A DNA stretch of 64,000 nt. Origin: Blastopirellula retiformator (GTDB lineage: Bacteria > Planctomycetota > Planctomycetia > Pirellulales > Pirellulaceae). Positions 44,275 to 52,322 of the stretch are shown one piece after another. Within the stretch, counting starts at the first letter, position 1, and each line of letters begins with the position of its first letter. The stretch covers positions 558,001 to 622,000 of the forward strand of contig NZ_SJPF01000001.1 of the NCBI RefSeq assembly GCF_007859755.1, written 5' to 3'. Position numbers and translations under genes: made by a program. The notes beneath the pieces were generated by a model, which saw only the letters and a program-made list of their open reading frames with translations, ran no database searches and was not told the origin of the DNA.

Positions 44275-44466
44275 CGAAAATCCTTTGCCGAATTGACTTT
44301 GGACTTTCATAACATCTGGATCAGAATTTGGGGAGCATTCCAAACGGTCAGGGGGCTGGTGGGATGCACCATCATCCAATGTTCATCCGAATTTCCTATT
44401 TTCTTGTTGCGGCTCCACTATAGTTATTGTTTGTTTCTGCACCGAGTCCCAATTGCTTGCTTCCCT

Positions 44467-45858
44467 ATGCAGTTTCCAAGAAGAATTTTATTGTTTTGGA
44501 GCGTTTTTAGTTGCTTGAGCAGTCTTCCCTTGAAGGCGGAAGATTGGATCTGCACAGTGAGATCGGCGACGCCAGGCCCCACGGTTGCGATCGTGGGATT
44601 GGAGGGTAAGCACGGCGACGCGGGAGCCACCGCAGTGTCCCAGTTGCAGTGGTTGAAGCCTGAGTGTGGGAGCATCCATTTTGTGATTTCTCGCCCCTCG
44701 TTTTCTTCGGCCAACCCAGAATTCAGTCGTTTTCGTTCTGCTTGGCGGACGTTGTCGGCGAGATCAGATCTTGCACAGTGGCTGAAGACGCAACAAGTCG
44801 ATTGCACGTTGGTGCTACGCGAGTCCTACGACGTAGCAGTGGAAGGAACCGTTGCCGAAGGAGGACTTGTGATTGGGCGAGATCCGGTGTGTTCTTCGAT
44901 CGTCGAAGCGCTGGCAGGTCAGGCGTGCGGGCTTGGGGAGCGTTGGAAGCATCGGCAAGAGAATACCGTGTCCGGGAGAATCGTCGTTGTAACCAGTGCC
45001 AAGGACCCGCGTCAGTTGCAGCGTCCGTCAATCCGCCAACGCGAGCACCGTGTTGCTGCGGTAGCGATGTTGAAACAGCAAGGTATGTTGGCTGACAGCT
45101 TCAATGCGGCGACAGTGTTTCCCGAAGAAAGTGGACAGGACTGTATTCGAGTCGCCGTCTACGACGATAAGGGGGCGATCAGTTCCAGTGGTCATGGCCC
45201 GGCTTGGCTGCAAGCTCAGCTTGTGGCTGACACAAAGCTAATGGCGCAGCTTGTCTCTCGGGAAGATATTTTGCAGGGGGCTCTGAACCATGCCGATGTG
45301 TTGGTGGTTGGAGGGGGACATTCCAATTCGCAAGCCAAGCATCTGGGAGAATCTGGCAGGGCTGCAGTGCAAGACTTTGTTCGTGCTGGGGGGGGCTACG
45401 TCGGTATTTGTGCAGGGGCATTTCTTGCGACTCAGCCCAAAGACAAGTATCCCTACCTTGGATTGATGAAGGTGAAGTCCAACGGAAACTCGGGGTCATT
45501 TGTAACGCCGCTACAGTGGAGCCGTTGCCCACTGGTCGAATCGGATACCAAAGAAGACGCAAAGTACTCGGGGGGGCCGAAGTTAACCTTGCTGGACCCG
45601 ACCAGCGTCACGGTGTGGGCAAGCTTTGATGCCGCGACCAAGACCGACCCGAAGGGAAAAGCCTTTCGCTTGTCCGGTACGCCGGCGGTGGTCGCGTCAA
45701 ATTACGGCCAAGGAAGGCTAGTTTGCTTTAGTCCACATTGCGAACGCCGGCCAACCGACGGATCCGTGTTCCAAAAAGCGGTTCGTTGGGTGGCAGCTGC
45801 AGCGCCCTCAGAGGCGAACGATTCATCCTTGTCGGCAACGAACTTGCCACTAAAATGA
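44467..45858 (+). CDS. Secreted BPL_N/ThuA-like (class-I glutamine amidotransferase fold) protein
   Basis: 463 aa from the ATG at 44467, which opens a signal peptide (RRILLFWSVFSCLSSLPLKA); the frame upstream is IS debris. Residues about 25-150 begin GPTVAIVGLEGKHGDAGATAVSQL, reminiscent of an M14/AspA-type strand-loop but without the zinc-ligand Glu. The C-terminal half, IRVAVYDDKGAISSSGHGP...DVLVVGGGHSN...FVRAGGGYVGICAGAFLA, matches the biotin-protein-ligase N-terminal domain fold with the GICAGA nucleophile Cys. By eye less GC-rich than neighbours. Function unknown; likely acquired. Confidence 0.75.
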   Translation: MQFPRRILLFWSVFSCLSSLPLKAEDWICTVRSATPGPTVAIVGLEGKHGDAGATAVSQLQWLKPECGSIHFVISRPSFSSANPEFSRFRSAWRTLSARSDLAQWLKTQQVDCTLVLRESYDVAVEGTVAEGGLVIGRDPVCSSIVEALAGQACGLGERWKHRQENTVSGRIVVVTSAKDPRQLQRPSIRQREHRVAAVAMLKQQGMLADSFNAATVFPEESGQDCIRVAVYDDKGAISSSGHGPAWLQAQLVADTKLMAQLVSREDILQGALNHADVLVVGGGHSNSQAKHLGESGRAAVQDFVRAGGGYVGICAGAFLATQPKDKYPYLGLMKVKSNGNSGSFVTPLQWSRCPLVESDTKEDAKYSGGPKLTLLDPTSVTVWASFDAATKTDPKGKAFRLSGTPAVVASNYGQGRLVCFSPHCERRPTDGSVFQKAVRWVAAAAPSEANDSSLSATNLPLK

Positions 45859-45978
45859 GTTCTCGAGTAAGAGCCTTCTGGCTCGCCTGGCTGGACAGCG
45901 GCTTAGTGTTCCGCATGGAAGATACCTAACGCTTGCCTCCCTGTTCTTCCCCCGAAGATCGTGATGAAGAAGCCGAGG

Positions 45979-46368
45979 TCAGGCTGAGTACTTTGCAACG
46001 CCCACGAAACGCAATTGAATCGCCCCGTCCGATTGAGTAACGGTGGGAGACTGGTGATTGAAGTTGTAGAGAAGCACAGCGGCATTCACAGGAAACGTCA
46101 GCGACTCCCCCAGCATACGTTGAAACTGCTCGATTAGCTGCGAATTATACGAAAAGCCAGACAACACTTCGGCTACAGAGTCGCTCGGGCCATCTATTGT
46201 GTCAGCTTCTCGGAAGTCTTCGTCCCAGTAGGGTAGGTCGAATTCCCGCATGAACAGAGATGGGATCACCTCGCCATCTTCATCATAGGTCAACGCAACG
46301 TAGTCGCTTAGAGCATCTGCATCAGGTGCGACGCCTAACCACAGTGAAACAAATCCGTCTTCTCGCAT
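45979..46368 (-). CDS. Imm22-like immunity protein
   Basis: 129 aa acidic protein. [50 protein letters not shown], then [20 protein letters not shown] and [14 protein letters not shown]...LRFVGVAKY, follow the Imm22 pattern (WLG, SxFxxDFxxxxYDEDFxE, FSY, NAVxLLYxFxY, FxGxxxY). Imm22 proteins neutralise toxins of polymorphic toxin systems in the cytoplasm. AGGAGC is about 6 nt before the ATG. No cognate toxin is seen on either side. The IS3 remnant ends just upstream of its ribosome site. Confidence 0.75.
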   Translation of the reverse strand: MREDGFVSLWLGVAPDADALSDYVALTYDEDGEVIPSLFMREFDLPYWDEDFREADTIDGPSDSVAEVLSGFSYNSQLIEQFQRMLGESLTFPVNAAVLLYNFNHQSPTVTQSDGAIQLRFVGVAKYSA

Positions 46369-46389
46369 TTCAAGCTCCTACGGTCGCAG

Positions 46390-46473
46390 GCCGCGTACGA
46401 CAGCCCTTGTTCGATGATCTTCTTGACGGCGGCCAGTTTGAATTCTCGGCTGAATGTGCGACGCTTGGGCATG
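46390..46473 (-). pseudogene. IS3-family OrfA, 5' remnant (second copy)
   Basis: On the minus strand from the ATG at 46473: MPKRRTFSREFKLAAVKKII, then EQGLSYAA, the HTH_Tnp_1 helix start of an IS3-type OrfA. After 28 codons the frame breaks into [10 protein letters not shown], which is the leader of the Imm22 gene. The upstream sequence TTGACAGTGGATCGAGAGA could be the element's left end. It differs from the 44274 fragment, so it comes from another IS. Confidence 0.7.
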
Positions 46474-46758
46474 GATCGAATCTCCTGTCAGGCAAGTCTG
46501 ACATCTCTCGATCCACTGTCAACTTTTCGTGGGCAATTCCAGTCGACGCATGACGGAGAATTTCAAACCCCAAAGAACAGTCGGCTATGTAGCGTCCGAG
46601 TTGAAGATTGGGTGGACGCTCGCACGATTGAATGTCACCGCATCCGTAGGTGAAAACGGACGTCGGCCTGCGATGGTGGCTAGGCGAAGCCGGAATCATA
46701 ACGAATGCGCAAGTGGCGTCCGAACAGTATTGACGACGCCTCGAATTCTTCGTCGCTA
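46474..46758. other. Non-coding stretch between IS remnant and the second immunity-type gene
   Basis: No start, family or hairpin of note. Scattered open frames on both strands lack ribosome sites and recognisable motifs. Probably scarred sequence from earlier insertions. Confidence 0.35.
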
Positions 46759-47199
46759 CTAGATTTGGACGGGAGTTGTAAACTTATTTTCACCGCCGTC
46801 TGATGTTTGCTCAAAGCATATCGCGACTAGTCGCGGCGATTTTCGATAAATCGCAAGTCGGTAGATTCCGGGACTTAAGTCCAGAAACATGCCTCCCCTC
46901 AATGCTTCTGGTTCTAACCCCTCTCCGGTGACCTCCTCGCCTGCGCCGATAAACAGTCGTCCGCTCGGACAATTGAGATTGATAGAAATGTCCGTCTCCA
47001 CCAACGACTCACACACTTCCAGACAGTATTTTCCGTCTTCGCCAAGTCCAATAAAAGCGATGTTGCCGTTATTGACTTCCAGCAACTCTTCATCTGGCAC
47101 AGTCCACCAATCGCTATCGTCATCAAGTCGATGCCGCAAGGATTCGAGGTCAAAAATGCATAACGTCGAAGTGTCGGTAACAAAGTCAGCGGATTGCAT
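46759..47199 (-). CDS. DUF6386-like putative immunity protein
   Basis: 146 aa acidic protein. FVTDTSTLCIFDLESLRHRLDDDSDWWTVPDEELLEVNNGNIAFIGLGEDG and CPSGRLFIGAGEEVTGEGLEPEALRGGMFLDLSPGIYRLAIYRKS resemble the DUF6386 family, which is often found next to polymorphic-toxin and immunity genes. No signal peptide. Reads in the same direction as the Imm22-like gene, separated from it by the IS3 remnant. The family assignment is from memory of the motif and moderately sure; immunity function is inference. Confidence 0.6.
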   Translation of the reverse strand: MQSADFVTDTSTLCIFDLESLRHRLDDDSDWWTVPDEELLEVNNGNIAFIGLGEDGKYCLEVCESLVETDISINLNCPSGRLFIGAGEEVTGEGLEPEALRGGMFLDLSPGIYRLAIYRKSPRLVAICFEQTSDGGENKFTTPVQI

Positions 47200-47253
47200 G
47201 ATCGAAGACTACCTTGGAAGTATGAGTACTTCATTTATCAATTGACCTGGCTC

Positions 47254-47408
47254 TAGCTGCCTGTTGAAAAATGCCATCGTGGCATTTTCCAACCTCGCCA
47301 GGCTCAGAGCATAGCTCTTCGCGGCTCGCAAAATAACGACTTACGTCGTTATTTTGGGATCGCATCCCTGCGATCACGCAGTCCGTCGAGAAAATCAACG
47401 GACTGTTA
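47254..47408 (+). repeat. 155-bp interspersed repeat, copy 3
   Basis: Same orientation as copy 1 and again exactly 155 bp, with TAGCTGCCTGTTGA and TCAACGGACTGTTA at the ends and the same three hairpins. Between copies 1 and 3 only a few bases differ (for example CCCTCG/CCATCG in the first loop, GTCGCTATTTTGCGAG/GTCGTTATTTTGGGAT). It closes the immunity-gene side of the accessory patch. Confidence 0.9.
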
Positions 47409-47608
47409 AGAAAGGAAAGCCCTGAAGGGGTGGGCTAGACGAACAACCGGGCGACTAAAAAAACGAAAGGGTCCGGTCCAGTGGTGGCGTTGGTTGGATC
47501 GGCGACACGAATGGTGAGGCATCTTGTCGCTGCGCGACCCGCCCGGGGATGCCGGACGGGCCACCCTCGCCTTGGAAAAAAACGGGCGCGGTTGGTCCAG
47601 TCTGTCCG

Positions 47609-47698
47609 CGTGAAACGGGGTCAGGTCGCGTTTTCGTAGTGGTGGTTGTTTGTGATGGTGCGATTTGCGGCGAAAACGAGACCAGACCCCGTTTCGCG
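47609..47698. repeat. REP-like inverted repeat, 27-nt arms
   Basis: Left arm GTGAAACGGGGTC-AGGTCGC-GTTTTCG (about 47610-47636) and right arm CGAAAACGAGACC-AGACCCC-GTTTCGC (47671-47697) are complementary at about 24 of 27 positions around a 34-nt spacer. The GGGGTC core with GTTTTCG flank is the type of palindrome used by REP-associated (TnpA-REP-like) transposases; no such gene is present here. Single copy in the window. Confidence 0.65.
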
Positions 47699-47778
47699 AG
47701 TTGGGGCGGTTTCGAGTTTCGGGCATTCGGGTTTGATTCGTCATTCGCTCCTTCCACATTCGTCATTTCCTTGCCTCG

Positions 47779-47805
47779 GCATTTCGCTCGCGCGGCGGGC
47801 TACTA
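47779..47805 (+). repeat. Solo arm of the GCATTTC..CGGGCTACTA repeat family
   Basis: GCATTTCGCTCGCGCG followed by GCGGGCTACTA. Nearly identical to the right arm of the foldback element (20702-20732) apart from a 4-base gap and one substitution. No opposite arm is seen nearby. Confidence 0.6.
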
Positions 47806-47966
47806 TTGCGACTCATTTCTCCCATTTGCCCCACTTTCGGCCTGTTATAGGCCTGGTTTCGCCCCTTTCCCTTGGCTTGGGGCGATTTGACCGGTATATT
47901 ATGATGGGACGGAAGTCTTTTTGACCGTCTATTGAGCCCCTAGTAGGACAACCAGCACAAGAGTTT

Positions 47967-48188
47967 ATGGCTAAAAAAGAAGAAGCCCTCGAAGTTGACG
48001 GCACGGTGACGCAAGCCTTGGCCAATACGCGATTTCGCGTCCAATTGGACGACGGACCGTTGGTGATGGCGCACGTCGCCGGCAAGATGCGGAAGCACTT
48101 TATTCGTATCGTTCCGGGCGACCGCGTTCGCGTGGAGCTTTCCCCCTACGATTTGACCAAGGGTCGCATCGTCTTCCGCGAACGTTAA
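47967..48188 (+). CDS. infA: Translation initiation factor IF-1
   Basis: 73 aa, the normal length. [30 protein letters not shown]...[41 protein letters not shown] follows the S1/OB-fold IF-1 pattern through [10 protein letters not shown] and [18 protein letters not shown]. It occupies the ribosomal A site during initiation. Solitary here, not in a ribosomal-protein operon. Marks the return to core sequence after the accessory patch. Confidence 0.97.
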   Translation: MAKKEEALEVDGTVTQALANTRFRVQLDDGPLVMAHVAGKMRKHFIRIVPGDRVRVELSPYDLTKGRIVFRER

Positions 48189-48511
48189 ACGTCTCTTCGG
48201 CCCGTCGGCCTGCGGCCGCCCTTCTGGCGTGCCGTGCCCCTGAAGTCGACTTTTTCCGACGAAACTGAAAACCTGCAGGCTCTTTTGCAGGTAGGTTAAT
48301 CATGCACACCCTGCATCCCGCTCGCGGAGCGCACCGACCCTGCCGGGCTCGGCTTCCGTATTTTTCCAGCAATCAATAGGCGTTAGATTGTTGGCGTCTA
48401 GCGCAATTGCCCCGCAAAACTGCGCCGCCCTAGACGAAATTACCCCTGGATAACGCAATTGACTGTGGCCCCAAACCGGCTGCAGAGAAAAAACACTCGA
48501 AGGAGAAGAAA
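48189..48511. other. Intergenic region between infA and the 562-aa secreted protein
   Basis: No gene seen. ACCTGCA (48271-48277) and TGCAGGT (48286-48292) form a 7-bp perfect hairpin with an 8-nt loop. The AT-richer part 48355-48440 probably carries the downstream promoter. Confidence 0.35.
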
Positions 48512-50200
48512 GTGAAGCAGATGCTGAAATCGACATGGATTTGGTTCGCCGCCATGGCGCTGGTCGCCGCTCCGGCATTGGTCCAGGCGCAAGACGACGC
48601 CGCCGAAATGAAAACGGTTGCGGTCGTTTCGGTCGCTCCGTTCGCCAAGGTTCTGGGGGACGTCCAGTACCTGACCGAGATCGCCGATCACGACGAAATC
48701 GGTCTGACCGTCGCGATGATGTCGGCGCCGCTGACCCAAGGGATCGACAAGAATCGTCCGATCGGCGTCGTCGTACGAACCGACGGCCAAGAGTTCAACT
48801 ACGTCGGCTTCATTCCGGTCACCAACCTGAAGGCGTTGCTGATCTTGCTGGAAGATCAAGTTGGCGAACCGCAAGACATGGGTGACGGCGTCTTCGTCCT
48901 CGAAGGCCCGCTGCCGATCTACTACAAGGAAGTCGAAGGCTGGGCCTTCGTCGCGCAGGACAAAGCGTCGCTGGCCGACGTGCCGGCCAAACCGGCCGCG
49001 CTGCTGGCGAACTTGCCGACCGACTACGACGTCGCCGCCAAGGTCAACCTGAACAACATTCCGGAACTGTTCCGCGACATGCTGATCGCTCAGATGAAGA
49101 GCGGCATCGAACTGACGCTGGAACAAGAACCGGGCGAATCGGATGAAGACTTCGCGCAGCGTCGCCAGATGGTGCAGCTGCAAGTCGCTCAGTTGGAACG
49201 TCTGCTGAACGAAATCGAAGACCTGGCGATCGGCTGGAACGTCGACAAAGAAGCGGGCAAGACCTACATCGACGTTACCTACAACGTCGCCCCGGGCTCG
49301 AAGATCGCCGAACAACTGGCGATGAACAAAGGGGTGACCAGCGACTTCACCGGTTTCATGATCAATAGCTCGGCCGGCACGCTGCACGTCACCAGCAAGA
49401 TCGCTCCGGAAGAGATCGACAACACGGTCAAGCAACTGAACGCCGGTCGCCAGAAGGCGTTCCTGGAAATCGAGAACAATCCGGATCTGGACGAAAAGGC
49501 CCGCGACGCCGCAACTCGCCTGGTCGACCTGTCGATCGATACGTTTGTCGAAACGATCAAAGCGGGCAAGTTCGACATGGGCATGACCGTCGATCTGGCG
49601 CCGAACAAGATGACCTTCCTGATGGGCGCGTTCGTCGCTGACGGCAAGCGGGTGGAAGACGGCTTCAAGGAGATCTTGAAGATGGTCGAAGACCAGCCTG
49701 ACTTCCCCGGCGTCAAATGGAACGCCGACTCGCACCAAGGGGTCGACTTCCACGTAATCGAAGGCCCCGTGCCGGCGACCGAAGAAGAGGCTCGCAAGCT
49801 GTTTGGCGAGAAGCTGATCATCGTGTTGGGCATCGGCGAAAAGTCGGCCTACCTGTCGGTCGGCAACGACGCGATCGCCAAGCTGAAGAAGGTGATCGAC
49901 GATTCGCTGTCCGGCGCCGGCCAGCCGCTTGCTAGCCCGATGACCATGGTGGTCAGCGCGAAGCCAATTTTGGAGTTCATCAACAGCATTGATCAAAGCG
50001 CTCCGATCGTGGCGGCGCTCGATTCGCTGTCGGAGAAGGACGCCCAGCTGACGATCAACGGCAAGCTGACCGACACCAGCGCGATGACGCGGATCAACCT
50101 CGACACTGGGGTGATCAAAGCGATCGCCGTGGCGGTTGCCGTCAAACAGGCTGAAACAGAAGCGGCCGCCGAGGCGGAAGAAGCCGAAGACGGGCAATAA
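48512..50200 (+). CDS. Large secreted protein, planctomycete hypothetical
   Basis: 562 aa from the GTG at 48512, with AAGGAG about 6 nt upstream. Signal peptide WIWFAAMALVAAPALVQAQ. The body is an alternating alpha/beta protein with repeated segments such as VAVVSVAPFAKVLGDVQYL and VLGIGEKSAYLSVGNDAIAKLKKVIDDSLSG, hinting at internal duplication; no catalytic motif. The C-terminus is Ala/Glu-rich. Strongly codon-biased (GAA, CTG, GGC), suggesting high expression. Followed by a strong terminator. Function unknown. Confidence 0.82.
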   Translation: MKQMLKSTWIWFAAMALVAAPALVQAQDDAAEMKTVAVVSVAPFAKVLGDVQYLTEIADHDEIGLTVAMMSAPLTQGIDKNRPIGVVVRTDGQEFNYVGFIPVTNLKALLILLEDQVGEPQDMGDGVFVLEGPLPIYYKEVEGWAFVAQDKASLADVPAKPAALLANLPTDYDVAAKVNLNNIPELFRDMLIAQMKSGIELTLEQEPGESDEDFAQRRQMVQLQVAQLERLLNEIEDLAIGWNVDKEAGKTYIDVTYNVAPGSKIAEQLAMNKGVTSDFTGFMINSSAGTLHVTSKIAPEEIDNTVKQLNAGRQKAFLEIENNPDLDEKARDAATRLVDLSIDTFVETIKAGKFDMGMTVDLAPNKMTFLMGAFVADGKRVEDGFKEILKMVEDQPDFPGVKWNADSHQGVDFHVIEGPVPATEEEARKLFGEKLIIVLGIGEKSAYLSVGNDAIAKLKKVIDDSLSGAGQPLASPMTMVVSAKPILEFINSIDQSAPIVAALDSLSEKDAQLTINGKLTDTSAMTRINLDTGVIKAIAVAVAVKQAETEAAAEAEEAEDGQ

Positions 50201-50236
50201 TCGGCCCTGAATTTCGGAATTCAGACCATCACCGAA

Positions 50237-50270
50237 GGGGAAGCGGAGTAATCTTCGCTTCCCCTTTTTT
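50237..50270 (+). terminator. Intrinsic terminator after the 562-aa secreted protein
   Basis: GGGGAAGCG (50237-50245) pairs perfectly with CGCTTCCCC (50256-50264) and is followed by six Ts (50265-50270), 36 nt past the stop. Confidence 0.95.
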
Positions 50271-50363
50271 CGCGCTAACCGGAAGCGGCGACCCCCTCCC
50301 TCTAGGCCACCGGAGTCCGCCAAAGGTTCGTTTCCTGAGAATTATGCGGAAATGCGTAACGTC

Positions 50364-50379
50364 TGGCCCAGATTTTGCA
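50364..50379 (+). promoter_or_regulatory. Candidate sigma-54 (-24/-12) promoter upstream of the FHA gene
   Basis: TGGCCCAGATTTTGCA matches the 16-nt sigma-54 consensus TGGCACGNNNNTTGCW except at A->C in the -24 box and the loosely conserved base after it, with the invariant GG and GC exactly 10 bases apart. It is 157 nt upstream of the FHA start. No enhancer site was identified, so this is a candidate only. Confidence 0.4.
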
Positions 50380-50536
50380 TAGAAATTTCATCCCCACCTC
50401 GTCGAATTCTCCCTCACGTAGGGCAGACTATCTTCTACGGCTTGGCCCAACAAGCGAACAATCCTCGCCCGGGCTGCGTCTAGAAGATTGCGAAGACAGG
50501 AAGTCATCGATGTTTTCGTGCGGAATTTAAGAAGCC

Positions 50537-50878
50537 ATGATCGCAACCAACAAACAATTCACTCTAACCGCCGCCGCTTCCAGGAAGGCCCATGTCCTTC
50601 GTCTGGAAGTAATTGGCGGCGAACTCGACTCGCAAGAGATGTCGCTGGCGTTGCCGGCGCGCATCGGCCGCGGAGATAGCGCTAGCTTGCAACTGAAGCA
50701 CCCGCTGGTCGCCGAAGAGCATTGCGACATTCTGGTTCGTGGCGACGAGATCCTGGTCCGCGACCTTGGTTCGGAGAACGGCACGTTCGTCAATCGCGAT
50801 CGTATCGATCTGGCCCAATGGGCGCCCGGCCAACTGCTGACCATCGGCGACGTCACCTTCCGCGCGATCGTCGACTAA
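50537..50878 (+). CDS. FHA-domain protein
   Basis: 113 aa, essentially a single forkhead-associated domain: ARIGRGDSASLQLKHPLVAEEHCDILVRGDEILVRDLGSENGTFVNRDRI, with the Gly-Arg, Ser/His and Asn of the phosphothreonine-binding loops. No membrane segment or second domain. It would read Thr phosphorylation by a Ser/Thr kinase; planctomycetes have many, but none is in this window. Its upstream region carries the sigma-54-like site. Confidence 0.9.
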   Translation: MIATNKQFTLTAAASRKAHVLRLEVIGGELDSQEMSLALPARIGRGDSASLQLKHPLVAEEHCDILVRGDEILVRDLGSENGTFVNRDRIDLAQWAPGQLLTIGDVTFRAIVD

Positions 50879-51094
50879 CGACGCTCAAATTATCAGCAAT
50901 CGCAAGACGCGGCGCCTGAGGCGACCGCGTGTTTTTCTTTGCGCACCCGGTGCTGGCGCCGGGGATTGCTCTTGCGGCGGTTTTCGAAATTTTGGAGACT
51001 CTCCGGCACACTTTCTCCCGGCGCAAAATCGGCCGCTGCGCGGGTACGCGAAGGCGAAGCGGTCGCCCCAGCTTTCCTTGTAAGGATGATTTCG

Positions 51095-52267
51095 ATGAAT
51101 CCTGCGACTATCGGCAAACGGATTGACCGACTCTTTTCCCTAAAAGGCTTCTTCTCTGGTAAACCCAGCCAACCTTCCCCTTATGCCGAGCGTTTCGATC
51201 TGACCGACCATGGAATCGTCTTGCCCGATCTGGCCGACTTCCCGGAATGCCGCGAGATCAAGCAGGTTCCTTCGCTCCCTCAAGAGGACGCTCTTACGGC
51301 TCCGCTGGCCGCCGCGCTGAACAACTGCGACGTCAAGGCTTTCGAGTCGAGTCTTGTGGCGCTGCAGTCGGCGCTGATCGGACTCGACGCTTTTAACGCC
51401 AACGAAATGACGATTCTGCAAGCGCAGATAAAGAACATTCGGGGCATGGGCGTTAGCTACATCAAACACAAAGCACAACGCCAGGCGACGACGCGCGACG
51501 ATTTGCCGACGACGCCCGCCTATCAATCGCTGGTCGCCGACGGCGTGTACGCCAGCCAAGTCAACACAAGCGAAATCCAAGCTCACCTGCAAGCGTCGAT
51601 CGACGAGCTGATCGCCCAGCAGCCGCCTGAGCTTTGCGATCCCAGTCAGGGCTATGACCGCTCACGGATGATTTTTCCGGAAGAAGACGCCGTGCTATTT
51701 GAAGAATTGCACAAAGCGTTTCGGCCCGGCGGTCTACTGCCGGCGGCGACCAAGTATCACCGGGTTCCTGATCTTGACTTCAAGCACGCCTGCCTCCACA
51801 TCTGTGCACCGACCGATACGCACTACACGCAGACGCTGCAGGACTGCCAGACGACCAGCCGACTGGTCGGCTTGCACTACGATCCCAAACCGGTCATGAA
51901 GATCATTCTGTACCTGAATGACGTGACTCCGGACGCCGGCCCATTCAGCTTCCTACCGACCAGCCATCGCTGGCGTTTCAGTGAGTTGGAAATGGTGATT
52001 GCGAAAGGGAACAGCACCGGCAACTACCTGAATACGCCTGAACATCGCCGCGTCGCGTTGTCTTTCCCCCAGATCTTGCGCAAGAACGCGATCCTTGGTC
52101 GGATGGTTCCCGATGGATCCGCACTGAGCGAGAAGTTGCTGCAAGCTGAGAAGCATTACACGTCCGACTTTGCGAATTGCATGCTCTTTGACGCAGGACA
52201 CGGCTTCCACCGAGGCGGCATCTGCAAGTCAGGCTTGCGAGTCAACCTGCAAATCGCCCTGAAATAA
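51095..52267 (+). CDS. Phytanoyl-CoA dioxygenase (PhyH)-like Fe(II)/2-oxoglutarate oxygenase
   Basis: 390 aa. The ATG at 51095 has AAGGA ending 8 nt upstream; an ATG at 51086 overlaps that site. Iron ligands appear as GLHYDPKPVMKIILYLNDVTPDAGPFSFLPTSHRW (H-x-D) and DAGHGFHRGGICKSGLRVNLQIAL (distal His and the 2-oxoglutarate Arg). The first about 100 residues are an unassigned helical extension. It would hydroxylate a small molecule or a glycan/lipid. It lies upstream of the FkbM methyltransferase (55 bp) and convergent to a sulfotransferase, suggesting a tailoring group. Confidence 0.8.
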   Translation: MNPATIGKRIDRLFSLKGFFSGKPSQPSPYAERFDLTDHGIVLPDLADFPECREIKQVPSLPQEDALTAPLAAALNNCDVKAFESSLVALQSALIGLDAFNANEMTILQAQIKNIRGMGVSYIKHKAQRQATTRDDLPTTPAYQSLVADGVYASQVNTSEIQAHLQASIDELIAQQPPELCDPSQGYDRSRMIFPEEDAVLFEELHKAFRPGGLLPAATKYHRVPDLDFKHACLHICAPTDTHYTQTLQDCQTTSRLVGLHYDPKPVMKIILYLNDVTPDAGPFSFLPTSHRWRFSELEMVIAKGNSTGNYLNTPEHRRVALSFPQILRKNAILGRMVPDGSALSEKLLQAEKHYTSDFANCMLFDAGHGFHRGGICKSGLRVNLQIALK

Positions 52268-52322
52268 GCCTGCCTACCTACGCGAACCACTTCGCCACCA
52301 AGTTTAGCTGGAGTACCTATCG

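Larger units (their letters stand above)
47409..47966. other. Non-coding region upstream of infA with repeat debris
   Basis: About 560 bases holding the REP-like inverted repeat (47609-47698), a CATTC-rich stretch and a solo arm (47779-47805). Open frames here change composition abruptly and match nothing. The infA promoter should lie in the last about 100 bases (AT-rich around 47890-47935), but boxes are not placed. Confidence 0.45.

Noticed and set aside
43551-45858. A toxin partner for the Imm22-like and DUF6386-like genes
   Set aside because: The 128-aa membrane protein and the BPL_N-like protein show no toxin domain, RHS or PAAR features, so no toxin is claimed.
45856-45929. A 24-codon frame starting in the stop of the BPL_N-like gene (ATGA overlap)
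   Set aside because: Very short, no ribosome site and no recognisable sequence; likely chance.
7354-47408. Could the three 155-bp repeats be a CRISPR or tandem array?
   Set aside because: They are single copies 9-31 kb apart, without spacers or cas genes.
47409-47966. Small open frames in the repeat-rich gap before infA
   Set aside because: Abrupt composition changes, no ribosome sites and low-complexity Arg/Pro/Ser products; better explained by repeat debris.
48440-50323. 627-codon minus-strand frame opposite the secreted 562-aa protein
   Set aside because: The plus-strand gene has a signal peptide, ribosome site and terminator; the antisense product has no domain.
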